A stretch of DNA of 64,000 bases from Chytridium lagenaria. Lineage: Eukaryota; Chytridiomycota; Chytridiomycetes; Chytridiales; Chytridiaceae. The translations under genes were made by a program, and so were the position numbers. The stretch spans positions 141,189 to 205,188 of the forward strand of contig JAHLKC010000067.1 in the NCBI GenBank assembly GCA_025449115.1, given 5' to 3'. The notes beneath the pieces were generated by a model. The model was not told the DNA's origin. It saw only the letters and a program-made list of their open reading frames with translations, and did no database searches. Positions 1 to 10,048 of the stretch are shown here, in pieces (within the stretch, counting starts at the first letter, position 1; every line of letters begins with the position of its first letter).

Positions 1-204
1 TTACCCTAACATATTATCGGGGGATCAAATGCGCCATAATTGGCTACATTAATAAATGATAATGCATGCAAAGTCTTAGTAACGTTTATTGGGAAAGTTT
101 CTTATAAATGAAAGGGTCCTTCTTTAACTCCTGTCGATCATGCTTGGTCTTGACGTAAAGAAGGTTACGGTGAATCCTATCGAAATGGTTGATGGAAGTT
201 GGTA

Positions 205-2829
205 TCATGCCATCAGGTAGCTCAATGGTATCGAACGCAGGCGGAAGTGCTCCACAAGTTTGCTGAATCCCCCGACTTGACGCCGAAAATCTTCGCTCTT
301 CTTTCTTAGCGGAACGTACACCTTGCTGATGACAGGATCGTTCTTAAAAAAGTAATCTAAAACGACAATGCCCTTGCAATACTTATACGTATCAACAGTT
401 TGGGGTCTGCTGCTATCAGCCTTGTAGAGGGTCTGAGCTGCCTTGTCGTCGGACATACGATTTTCCCTCGGAGATAAAATGCCGGTGTCGTCTGTAAGTC
501 TCCAGAATGCTTTCCCCAGTTTCATCATTTGATGTATAGTCTGCTTGGTAACATTCTTTGAAGACGATCTCCCGGCCAACTTCCTTGCGTCCTTCCGTCG
601 GTTGACTTTCTTGTGGTTGTATTGCGAAGAATCTTTCAATTGCCGTTTCCGAGATGCTTTAAAAAACTCTTTTGATGAAGACGTAAATTCCTCATCACTG
701 GATGAAGCATTCGCAGTAGACTGATCGGATGCTGATGTAGCCTCGTCTTGTATGTTGTCGGCGGGTGGTGAACTAGGTGCACTGTGAATAAATCTTCTGA
801 ATGATCCGAATTGTAGTCATCGTGATCAGATGACATCAGCTTAGAAACTTTGTCAGATCGATGCCGTTTGCGCGAGGGTTTCCGGCTTTCACTGCTTGAC
901 GAGCGATCTCGACTTTGGGAAAGGCGCCTGCTGCCAGAGTCAAGCTCTTTCATCTTGCCATGTGACTTATCATGCTTGTGCTTGGATATGTCAGTTCCGC
1001 ACTGCCCTTTACTGCATAAAAAAAAAATGTGACAACAACAGTATGGAAGATCGGTTAACTCATAAAGGTACAGAAGTGAATTAGCGTACCGGGACTTCCT
1101 CAGTATTATGAAAACTTTAAGAAGAGCATCCTTTTGAAAAGGAACTTCGCCGTTTGTGTCATATTGCATTTCTCCAGTGTCGTTGTTGACGAAAAGTATA
1201 TCCGCAACATCAACAAATGACGGAATTTCTCCATCAAACAGCACCGAGCCCACATTATCAATCAAACGGTGAGCGACCGCAAACGCGTCATCCTTATATA
1301 CTGAAAGGAACATCAGAAAAAAAAGGCAATAAAGTAGCAATGATAGAGTTTTGTGAACTGATGAAGGAGACTTTGGAGAAACATACCTATTTTGCCGTCC
1401 TTTGACAACACTGAAGCGCAGATTACGCTGCTGTAACCATGGATTTGGAAGCGAACATTAACTTTCTGGCTCCCAGCAACACTGTCAACTAAATCTTTCT
1501 CCTTTTCCTTCACAGGAATGGTACGTTTTCCTAAGTCCCTGTCCTTCGACTGCAAGTCTAAAGAAACCATTTCGATGTCGACGTCGTAATCATCATCGTT
1601 GGGTTCAAGTTGATTGACCATACCAAGTTGAGCTTCGTGGTCCGCCTGAATGGTGCTTTTGGAGGCGCCGATAGGATCTTCGTTGGACGTTGTTGTCGTT
1701 GACGTAGTCAAGGGATTCTCTTGTATGCTTCCAGCATCGATCCTTGCAGGAACAGTAGGAGATGGGTGACGATTCCATCAAGTTGAGATACTTGCTGGGA
1801 TCCAATGCTGCATTTGATGTCCCTGAAGATTCGGAGGAGCGTCTGGCAAAAATGTCAGTGAAAGAAGATGAATATTAAAGAGTAAAACAGCGTTACCGTG
1901 GTAGTTTTGCAGTATCTTCAGTTGATGCGAGCTTCACTACCTGGTTAGAAGCTTCTTTAGTGCAGGAACTGGTTGTCGGGGTAACATCTTTGGCCTCTGT
2001 AATCTCCGTCATGTTTTGGTGCTGAACGGAGTTGACATGGATTTGTGTTGCAACTGAAAATCATGTAAGGTACTAACTGTGTAAACATCATACCTAAGTC
2101 TGGCTGTCTCCTAATCCTCTCGTTTGCACCAGATTTTTGTTGCAGACCAACATGATGCTTGTTATTTCTATTTTTGAACCCTACGATGGAAAAGTTAATT
2201 ATTAACGCAAAACATGTAGTTACTTATGATAGCATCCGCTAAGTACTTCACACACCTCTTCCTTCGTATCCCATCTTTCCCCATGCTCTGACTTAAATCC
2301 AACCAAAAGTAAATCTTCTAGATCATGCAGTTCCTCTAATTCGTGAGTCTTTAAAGAGGCAATAACCGTTTCGCGATTTGTTAGGTTAATGTAGAACGGA
2401 AGTTCAACAAAATTGGTTTTCGAATCTCCGTTAAACCTGACGTACATCTTGCGAAGACTAACTACAGGATTTTCTCTTAAACGTGTTTAAAAACCTAACA
2501 CTGTTAACAGCTATAAAGCAGAATAAAGATTGTAACCTGATAACTGCTTTGCAGCGAGTCCACCATAATGCTTTCTTTGCGTTTGCATCCAAGTTAGTGC
2601 TTCGTGGTTTGCCATGTTCCAGATACTCGTCAACAAAAAACAGCTTCCCAATGTGAAGGGATGTCATCATGTAAGCAATGGTCTTCTTATTATTCGCACT
2701 GCTTGAAAATGGCACCCTTTGGAGCTCATTAGGAGGGAGCTGAAGTTCAGCCATAGAAAACATCAATTGAATTCCTTGGTCCTCGGCAGCAACCCTTTGC
2801 AGAAGTTGCGCTCTGTTGTGTGCATTCAT
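205..2829 (-). CDS. Unrecognised multi-exon protein, acidic/Ser-rich with basic tail
   Basis: Not recognised. A chain of open segments on the minus strand joins through plausible introns: start Met at 2829, then blocks near 2829-2540, 2455-2223, 2180-2095, 2050-1900, 1845-1388, 1310-1090 and 1015-205, each break having GT...AG borders (for example GTATGTTTCTCC after 1388). The N-terminal third is mixed-charge and globular-looking, with a Leu/Glu-rich stretch (HELEELHDLEDLLLVGF). The middle is Thr/Asp-rich. The C-terminal part holds a basic Arg/Ser segment (SRKRHRSDK) resembling a nuclear localisation signal, followed by a folded-looking tail ending SIPLSYLMA. No catalytic motif was seen. It sits beside copia debris, so it could belong to a transposon or be a lineage-specific nuclear protein. 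One frame change between about 790 and 640 is unresolved. The last stop is at 205-207. Confidence 0.4.
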
Positions 2830-3189
2830 TGCAACTTAGGATATGCACGTTAAAAAAAAGACAACAACAAAATCACGTTCGGTGTAAGAGGTCGGAGTCA
2901 TCAAAAGTAAAATTTATAACATGTCTATTGTGTCTCTTCTCAGTGTCTGTTGGACAACGAATATGTGTCTTTGTTATGATTTATAAGAGAGCTGAGTTTG
3001 GAAAAATTGAAAGTTTTGTTTGTCTAGTATAAATACAATAGACGTCTAACATAAGCAAGTGCCCGATGTCTACTATACTACTAATACATCACTATACGCT
3101 GTCTAACAGACATCTTACAGTGTATTTTGCGACGTCTGTTAGATACGTGCTAGACACGTCCCACTAGACGTCGTAACTGCTGAGGAGAT

Positions 3190-4222
3190 GGAACGACTTC
3201 GAGAAAGCCGCATCTCCTGGAGATTGTTGCAGATAACGGTGGGGAATTTAAGAACAAGCAGCTGGAGGCATGGTGCCTGGAGGAAGCATCAAGCTCACGT
3301 TCACATGCCCTACACGCCTCAGCAAAACGGTGTTGCGGAAAGAATGAATCGGTCGCTCATTGAGAAGGCAAAGTGCATGCTTAGCGACGCGAGTTTGATG
3401 ACAAATTCTGGGGAGAGGCCGTTACGTGTGCCACGTACTTGTACAATCGATCTCCTCGTAAGGATGGGATTTCACCTCTGGAAGGCTTCACGGGAAGGAA
3501 GCCTAACCTGAAACGCGTTCGAATCTTCGGTTGCGCATGTTACGCGCACGTCCCAAAGGAACGACGGAAGAAGATGGAGAAGAACGCGCGCAAATGCATT
3601 TTCTTGGGATATGAGGCAATGGGATATCGCCTTTATGACCCAGTCACAAAGAAAGTAGTGCGCAGCAAGACTGTTGTGTTTGACGAGTTGAACACTGGAG
3701 TGTGGGAAGGACACGACGCAGACGTGTCCACCTGGAAGGTACACAGGAAGCTGCTGGACAGGTGGGAAGCGATTCAGGGAGTTGGGGGAGCGATGAAGAC
3801 TCCGAGGATTCCGAAGATGAGTCATTGAGCTCTGAGGATGATGGAGATAACGCGTCACAGGTCAGTGAAGACAGCGAAGCGTTGGAGGATGATGTCGAGG
3901 ATGCTCAGGAAGAGAACGACGCGTCAGAAGAGTTCGAAGACGCGGCAACTTCGCCAAGAAGGACTCCACAACGCGCTACACGCAGCATTTCACGTCTCCC
4001 GGTACCAGCAACACTACCAGCAGAGGAAGGCACTCGTCGCTATTCCCTGAGAGAGAGGAGGCCAGCAAATGCAGAATGGTTTAAGGCTCAAGCTCCAGGA
4101 AAGCAAGCTCCTGCTCCACGTAATCCTGCAGCACACACCGTTACCGTGATGAGTGACGAGGACGTGACAGATCCAGCAACCGTTGAGGACGCGTTGGGAC
4201 GTGTCGATTCAGAAGAATGGTT
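3190..4222 (+). pseudogene. Ty1/copia pol fragment: integrase core to start of reverse transcriptase
   Basis: Plus-strand pieces read as copia integrase: the catalytic-core motif VADNGGEFKNK near 3226, the YTPQQNGVAERMNR motif near 3310, and the C-terminal linker (FGCACYAHVPKERRKK, FLGYEAMGYRLYDP) from about 3520 to 3700. An acidic Ser/Glu linker and the beginning of the RT region (VDSEEW) follow near 4215. The reading frame changes at about 3300, 3440 and 3800, and there is no complete ORF. At about 4222 similarity stops, and the sequence continues on the opposite strand with the gag/protease part of what looks like the same family. The fragment is therefore a dead, rearranged copy. Confidence 0.8.
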
Positions 4223-5084
4223 AGGGTGTTGTTTGCTGAGGTGACTGGCTGCACCAGATTAAATAGGTTGTCCTCAACCTTGAACTCTGCCGTCACGTCG
4301 TTTGATCCAACTTGTCTGAGGCGATACTTGCCGCTGGATGACTGCAAAACAACGCCACGCAACGCTGCTGCACCCAGGGAGATGAGATTACGCGTGTGCT
4401 CTGGCATATAGAGTACATTCTTGAGCGTGATCGTTTTCGCAGTCTTCCCGACCTTGATGCTGAGGGTTAAATCTCCTACTCCCTCCACGCGTATTCCTTT
4501 GCCGTGCTCTACAGTTTTTACGCGGCTGCTCGCGACGCGGTAACCCTGCAAACCTTCTTTAGAGAAGGTCATATGGTGAGTGGCTCCAGAGTCCAGAATC
4601 CATTGGTCATCCCGCTTCCCCAGCGTAACCGACAAGGCTTCCCCAGCCTCCGCGTCAACCTGACGCACAATAGATCTTCTTGCACTTAAAACAAGTCACT
4701 GACCTTTTATCTCCACCTTTCGACGCGTTCTTTCCTGCTGGTTTCTTCCCCTTACACGCCCTTGTCGTGAAGAAGGCCTCCGCTTTCTCCGATGCCTCCA
4801 CGCTGTCCTTGATCTTCTCTTCACAGTCGAGAAGCCTGGCAACAAACAGGTTCTATGCGGTTCTTAGCACGATCGTTAGCCGACTGCTCCTTGATCCGCA
4901 GATCCTTTTTTCTTTGGTTGGAGCGTTCTCGTTAATGTACGGCGTAAATCCTGTCTCAGTGATCGCCCAAAGACCCTTGTCTTTGAGGTAAGTGGTAATC
5001 CGACCTTTCAGATGTGAAAGTCTTGCCCGTTGAACTTGACTGGCTTGCTTTGCTCGTCATCTGATTCGTCTTTCTTTCCCATGT
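4223..5084 (-). pseudogene. Ty1/copia gag-protease fragment (family 1)
   Basis: Minus-strand coding starts at about 5084 (MGKKDESDDEQSKPVKFNG), immediately inside the LTR and primer-binding site. It runs through a shortened gag with only part of a zinc knuckle (CFKCKK), then a protease with the active-site motif WILDSGATHHMTF near 4600, and ends in the pre-integrase region (NVLYMPEHTRNLISLG). A large part of gag is missing between about 4860 and 4990, and the frame is broken there, so this copy is non-functional. It meets the plus-strand integrase fragment at about 4222. Confidence 0.8.
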
Positions 5085-5091
5085 TGTCAGA

Positions 5092-5103
5092 GAAGTGCTA
5101 CCA
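5092..5103 (-). other. Retrotransposon primer-binding site (TGGTAGCACTTC)
   Basis: One base inside the LTR end, the minus strand reads TGGTAGCACTTC. It begins with TGG, the complement of a tRNA CCA end, and the same 12 bases occur at the same place in the two copia LTRs of the nested element (16690-16701 and 19153-19164). A tRNA ending GAAGUGCUACCA would fit. An initiator-Met tRNA is plausible because many end in GCUACCA, but this was not checked. Confidence 0.65.
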
Positions 5104-5104
5104 C

Positions 5105-5633
5105 TGCTGAATACTTGTTGTTCACGGGACTCAATTAAAACAAAATTAAATGCACTTTTGCTCGAACAACGTTCTTGATTTATTTCGACTCAGCACACGA
5201 GTCTTTAAATACTCAAAAAAAAACGAACAAGTAAAGAGGAAAGACAACACAAAGGTAAACCTATCGGAGACGTGTACACTCACGCGTTAAACTCTCCACT
5301 ACAAAGATAAACAAATCATAGAGCCTTGACGGGAACAAAGGGAATAAAGGCTAGAAGGGAATGTCCAATCCCAAACAGGTAGAGTTATAATTAAACTGGC
5401 ATAAAGAAAATAAACCAATCAAGGAAGGTAAATCAAAGTGGAACTGGAAGGTAAATCAAAGTGGAACTTCAAATGAGTCCAGAATGTAAATTAGAAGTCC
5501 AGTGGGCGCGTTCGCGCTCAACTCTAACGACGCGTAAATTCCAGAGCACTCTAGTGTTGCGCCCGACGCCGCGGACTAATGGTGCGAGTGATCCTGACGC
5601 GTCCTTTGTGAGTCAAGTGAGCGAAACCTAACA
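5105..5633 (-). mobile_element. Copia family-1 LTR (529 bp), 5' LTR of the broken element
   Basis: On the minus strand it starts TGTTAGGTTTCGC and ends GTATTCAGCA, directly followed by the primer-binding site. It matches the solo LTR at 8630-9132 along its length in opposite orientation, sharing blocks such as ACGCGTCAGGATCACTCGCA and GCTCGAACAACGTTCTT, with a duplicated AAGGTAAATCAAAGTGGAAC stretch that makes it about 26 bp longer. Terminal dinucleotides are TG...CA. Confidence 0.9.
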
Positions 5634-5639
5634 CCTCTT

Positions 5640-5990
5640 CCTCGTTAGAAAGACCCACTGGTCCTCCTCCCTTTGCATCGCATTTGGCGTTATCAATCAA
5701 TGACTGGATGGCAACGGCTTCCGTTACTACCTCTTCAGTGATGTTTTTACTGAACACCCCCGTATAGCTGCGGATCTTCAGGAATCGGTTCTTTAAGGCG
5801 GTACTATCTCGCAGCCTTTCCTTGCACTGGAGATTATTGACGTCTCAACGTTCAACCAGTCGTTCTGACCCTTTGGCAGCTTTGCTTTAACTGCCTTCAA
5901 CAGCTCTGAGTCCAAATCAGGATGAATGTAAATGATGGATAGAATACATGTACATCAAACTTACGTAAGGTTTCTGATGCGGTGAAGTTT
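5640..5990 (-). pseudogene. Fragment of a Myb-like/DUF6818-type protein gene
   Basis: Minus-strand coding reads as a helix-rich DNA-binding-like segment: KAVKAKLPKGQNDWLNVE, then after a frame change LKNRFLKI, then VTEAVAIQSLIDNAKCD and GLSNEEEV. The pattern (W, then a basic LKN+F helix, then an alpha-helical AK segment) resembles Myb-like DUF6818 proteins of fungi and oomycetes, from family memory only. The coding stops exactly at the LTR border at 5633, so the copia element appears to have landed in or next to this gene. Frames are broken near 5810-5850. Confidence 0.4.
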
Positions 5991-6055
5991 GATCCTTTTA
6001 GTTTGGAAGTGGCGGGTTCCGGCGGTATCTTTTGAGAAGGCGGACACTTTTGTAC

Positions 6056-6452
6056 TGTAGGGGTTTACGGGGCTCTCTGTAATAATGATAATAAACTTAA
6101 TAAACTAATTATTATATAATTAATTGGTGAACGAGGTCTCCAGAGGTGACGACTAATTAATACTGATGACAACTAGCTTGTATTAAGAACCTTCTTCACA
6201 ACAATACAGGCAAGGCGAGGGTGGCACACCTCGACATAGGGTCTTCTGACCGTGCATCTCTCATTGTCACGGATACAGTTGTAGGAGGCAAAACATGCGG
6301 GGATTAACGCTGACTCAAATGGTATGAGCAGCAAAACAAACAAAGAATTTAAACTCCGAATTGATGAAGGCTAGAATGAATGCGGGGGCACAAATGACTT
6401 AGTAACATAAATGTGAGTAAGTAAAACAAACTAGAAAGTTGAAAACCCAACA
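6056..6452 (-). mobile_element. Solo copia LTR, family 2 (397 bp), 5-bp TSD TGTAC
   Basis: On the minus strand it runs from TGTTGGGTTTTCAAC to GTAAACCCCTACA. It is flanked by a perfect 5-bp duplication, TGTAC at 6051-6055 and 6453-6457. No internal region is attached, so it is a solo LTR made by LTR-LTR recombination. It resembles the LTRs at 16704-17106, 19167-19563 and 9626-10048 (shared ends, CTCCAGAGGTGAC block, ATTAACGCTGACTCAAATGG block). Confidence 0.9.
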
Positions 6453-6639
6453 TGTACAAGGGATGCTTTTAACGTGGGCAAGACCAGAATCTGCAAATGT
6501 ATTTGAAAATTTCGAGTTTGCCGAGATCGTTTTTTGGTCTTGGCAAACTTGACGATCCGTTTAACATGAGTGCTAAAATATCTTTGCAAACGTGTTTAAC
6601 CAACCGTTTGCAAAATTGACAAACCCGACATTAGGGGGT

Positions 6640-7340
6640 TTTTGAAGCGTTCCACTTGATCCTTGATGCACGCCATGATTGGAACGCGACCAGATATCGC
6701 GTTTGCACTGGGTAGGGCCGCAAGATTCCAAGAGAACCCTTACCCTGCGCATTGGAATGCGCTTTACCGCACTTGAGGATATCTTCAACAAACTAAGCAA
6801 CTGGGGATTCAGTATTCGAGAAGAGAGCAATTAGAATTGTTGGGATATGCGGACGCCAACATGGGGACGGATCCGGCAGAGATGAAGTCACCCAGTGGAT
6901 TTGTGATCACACTGAATGGGGGAGCTGTTGTGTGGGGAACTAAGAAACAGGCAACGACGGCTCAGTTTACAGCTGAAGCAGAATTCGTCTCGCTGAGTGA
7001 GGCGTTGTCTCATATGTTTTGGGTTAGTCAACTTTTGGGGGAGGTGGGAGATTCGTTCAATGACCCACCAGTAATTTATGGGGATAACACTACCGCCTAC
7101 GCTGTCGCCAGCACGCCAATTATTTCACAGAGTTTTCGCCATGTGGAAAGGAGGTTTCACGTTATCAGAGACAGAGTGAACGCGAAGAAGATACGCGTCG
7201 ATTACCTTAACACGAAGTTACAACCTGCAGATTTGTTTACGAAAGCATTGCCCATTTATCAATTCCACCAAATTGTCACCCAGATGGAGGCATCCATCAT
7301 GCATGACGGAGAGCCCGGGGGACCGCCAACCACCACTTAG
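6640..7340 (+). pseudogene. Ty1/copia reverse transcriptase C-terminus and RNase H
   Basis: From about 6650 the plus strand encodes the end of the RT region (MIGTRPDIAFALG, ENPYPAHWNALYRT), broken by a frame change near 6770. An intact copia RNase H from 6837 to 7340 follows: LGYADANMGTDP (first catalytic Asp), TAEAEF (Glu), YGDNTTAYAVA (second Asp), then the usual HVERRFHVIRD and ADLFTKALP motifs. The stop is TAG at 7338-7340. No polypurine tract or 3' LTR follows, so the copy is truncated at both ends. Confidence 0.85.
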
Positions 7341-7354
7341 GCTTTAGCGTTTTT

Positions 7355-7361
7355 TATAAAA
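7355..7361 (+). promoter_or_regulatory. Possible TATA box (TATAAAA)
   Basis: TATAAAA lies 58 bp upstream of the ATG at 7419. It is a plausible core promoter for the HAM1-like gene, but its position directly behind a dead copia RNase H makes chance occurrence possible. Confidence 0.3.
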
Positions 7362-7418
7362 GCTGTCCCGTCCGCTTGTTTTTATCCCCTTGTTGCTTCT
7401 TTTTATAATTTCATTGCC

Positions 7419-9536
7419 ATGCCTACCGCAGACTACAAACTGAGTGGGGTTCACACCGCTGACACTCAAAGCCTGAAAGACTGTCTCGAATCTGTAAGTG
7501 CATATTCAATTCTTCTTCCCCATCTCATACCTCCCAGTTTTCCCGAAATGTTGGTGGAAAACATCACTGGTGCTGGTTCCTCGGGTCCATCGGGACGCCG
7601 CGCCACTCAACCTTACCTCGGCCCAACAAGGACCGGTGGAGATCTCAGCGAGTCCTACTCCCGTCTTCCGCATGACCCTCGCGTTGCTCTGCATTACCCT
7701 TCCCCGGGCACAGTCAGACAAAGAGCTCCTGCGTTTGATAGGAGGTCGTCGATGCTTGAGCAGCCACCTCTTTTCATGAGATTAATTGCGGCTTATAAGG
7801 CACTTGTGGATGGGAAGGTGCCGACAAATGAGCAGCTTGAGGATATGATGGATGCAGTTGCGAAGGCGAAGAATATTAGAGGGGTCAGTGGAGATGGGAT
7901 GGAGTGTTTGAGGGCTCTTGATGGGTGAGTTTTCGTTTCTTCTTGATCGTAGCGTTACTTCTCTTCTGTTGATGAAAGTGAACCTACTAATTTGTCTGTC
8001 TGTTTCTAGGTTGCTTCAGACTGTTAAAAAGATTGTGCGTGAACGGAACCAGGACGAGGCTATTCAGAGATTCTTCTACCACTTACGCCTGGCGACGGGA
8101 TCTATCGCCACGAAAGGAGCTGGGGCTGTTTAAGAAGCCTCTCCGATTGCTAAAGACGGTATGTCATCCTCCTATTTTCTTATTTTTCTCGCGTTTAATT
8201 ATTCTTAATGTCTTGGATTCTTTTTATCTTGCTAGCCATGTCAAAGATGTTTACCCTCGGCAAGGCGCTCGTGTTAAACACGGATCCGAAATTCAGAAAC
8301 TCGATGAAGACTTTGAACGAGTTGTTCCAAGAACTAACTTCTGCGGCGCGCGAGGAGGGGAAGAGCCTGGGAAGGCGTTTGCTGAGGTTTTGGGTCGCGT
8401 TCGCGGAGATGTGAAGGGATACCTTAAAGGCGCTAGGAAATGGGAGGCTGAGGAGGAGGAGGAGGGCGAAGAGCAGGCTGAAGAGTATGGAGGGGAAGAA
8501 GAGGAGGAGGAGGATCAGGAAGTCCCATTGAGAAGTAGTCGACGTAAAGGAGCTACTGCTGGAAGGCAAGCTTATATTTCCTTTTTTTTTTCTGTACTGT
8601 CTGTTTTTTAATTTCCTTATGCATTTGAATGTTGGGTTTCGCTCACTTGACTCACAAGGACGCGTCAGGATCACTCGCACCATTAGTCCGCGGGTCGGGC
8701 GCAACACTAGAGTGCTCTGGAATTTACGCGTCGTTAGAGTTGAGCGCGAACGCGCCCACTGGACTTCTCATTTACATTCTGGACTCGTTTCTGAATCTCC
8801 CATTTTGATTTACCTTCCTTGATTGGTTTATTTTTCTTTATGCCAGATCAATTATAACTCTACCTGTTTGTGATTGGATGTTCCCTTCTAGCCTTTATTC
8901 CTTTGTTCCCGTCAAGGCTCTCTGATTTGTTTATCTTTGTAGTGGAGAGTTTAACGCGTTAGTGTACGCGTTCCGATAGGTTTACCTTTCTGTTGTCGTT
9001 CCTCTTTACTTGTTCGTTTTGTTTAAGTATTTAAGGATCGTGTGTTGAGTCGAAATAAATTAAGAACGTTGTTCGAGCAAAAGTGCGTTTAACTTTGTTT
9101 TAATTGAGCCCGTGAACAACAAGTATTCAACATTGAATTGTTAAAGGGAGGAGAAGGCGTCTGAGAAGAAGCCAAGGATTCAAGTGAGTGCCATTTTTTC
9201 CACTTAATATTTGCTTGAAATCGTTTATTGCGCTTTCTCTTGTTGACATTTGCCTCTTTTTAAAATATCAGGACTCATCCCGATCAAAAGAAGACCGTCG
9301 AAGCACCTCAGCCCAGCAAGTCCAAGTCCAAGCAAATGGTTCCCGGAGCTGAGACCTCTCCTAGCTCCACAATGTCTCGACCGGCTGCGATGGATGCTCC
9401 ACGTCGCCCTCACGCTAAGGCTTCACAGAAGCGCTCCGGATACAAGACCGAAGGTCGCCAAAAAGAGGCCAAGTTGCCCCCAAGTGAGGCCCAGGCGAGT
9501 GGGGAGAGTTTCCTATCAAACAGCAGGAGTCTCTGA
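7419..9536 (+). pseudogene. HAM1-like N-terminal domain (DUF5923) protein, interrupted by a solo LTR
   Basis: Start ATG at 7419 gives MPTADYKLSGVHTADTQSLK. Introns are at about 7493-7539 and 7925-8009 (GTGAGT...TTTCTAG). Exon 2 ends with a helical block (DGKVPTNEQLEDMMDAV). Exon 3 has LLQTVKKIVRERNQDEAIQRFFYH, in two parts the spacing typical of the fungal HAM1-like N-terminal family (lipid-transfer-like/ membrane-associated proteins). A later block (FRNSMKTLNELFQELTSAAREEGKS near 8295-8370) resembles the next helices. The frame then shifts into an acidic Glu-rich stretch (8440-8520). A copia solo LTR sits at 8630-9132, perhaps inside an intron, and a low-complexity Ser/Pro/Lys exon (9275-9536) follows. 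Family assignment is from remembered motifs. The interruption and frame shifts suggest a broken gene. Confidence 0.45.
8630..9132 (+). mobile_element. Solo copia LTR, family 1 (503 bp), 5-bp TSD TTGAA
   Basis: Runs from TGTTGGGTTTCGCTC to GTATTCAACA in plus orientation, flanked by TTGAA at 8625-8629 and again at 9133-9137. It is the inverted counterpart of the LTR at 5105-5633. There is no internal region, so it is a solo LTR. It lies inside the HAM1-like gene. Confidence 0.92.
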
Positions 9537-9625
9537 GCGAACTCAGCTTGAAGAACTATGCGCTAAGTTTCGGATGGTCAAAGTAGTCGAGTAAAACTGC
9601 TCGTTTAGAAAGCTGAGGGGGAGAA
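9515..9625 (+). pseudogene. Copia pol C-terminal remnant plus polypurine tract
   Basis: The segment ending at 9594 reads RTQLEELCAKFRMVKVVE-stop, the usual C-terminal shape of a copia RNase H region. After about 20 bp comes AGCTGAGGGGGAGAA (9611-9625), a classic polypurine tract that touches the TG of the following LTR. This marks 9626-10048 as a 3' LTR whose element is deleted upstream. Confidence 0.7.
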
Positions 9626-10048
9626 TGTTGGGTTTCATCTTTCTAGTTTGTTTTTACTTACCCGCATTCTTTATGTCACTAAGTTCATTTATGCCCTCGC
9701 ACTGTTTCTTGCCTGAATTTCTGAGTTTAAATTTATTATTCGTTTTGCTGCTCATACCATTTATGTCAGCGTTAATCCCCGGACGTTAATCCCCGCGCGT
9801 CATTTGGTTAAGTTACTTTACATTTTTGTTTGTGACAATGAGGGATGAACGGGTCATGAGACCTTGTTAGCTTGGAGTGCCACCCTCATATATACCTGTA
9901 GTGTTTTGAAAGCATTTTATTATAAGAAGTTAGTTGTCATCAGTATTATTTAGTAGTCACTTCTGGAGACATCGTCACCAGTTTACATTCGTTATTATTA
10001 GTTTAATAGTTATTCCGTAATATCACAAGAGCCCCGTGAACCCTTACA
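9626..10048 (+). mobile_element. Copia family-2 3' LTR (423 bp) of a truncated element
   Basis: Starts TGTTGGGTTTCATC right after a polypurine tract and ends GTGAACCCTTACA. It aligns with the family-2 LTR at 6056-6452 in opposite orientation. The bases after it (TCTTG) do not match those before it, as expected since the 5' part of the element is missing. Its right end abuts the coding sequence of the minus-strand CACTA-like gene fragment. Confidence 0.85.

Noticed and set aside
1..30. TTACCCTAACAT at the left edge as a telomere repeat
   Set aside because: Only one telomere-like unit (CCCTAA) is present and coding sequence follows; no repeat array.
8195..8707. Minus-strand ORF of 170 codons
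   Set aside because: It is antisense to the HAM1-like exons and reads into the solo LTR; low-complexity Ser/Leu content mirrors the acidic plus-strand stretch.
9626..10048. This LTR as another solo LTR
   Set aside because: A polypurine tract and pol C-terminal codons lie directly upstream and the flanks do not match as a TSD, so it is the 3' LTR of a truncated element.
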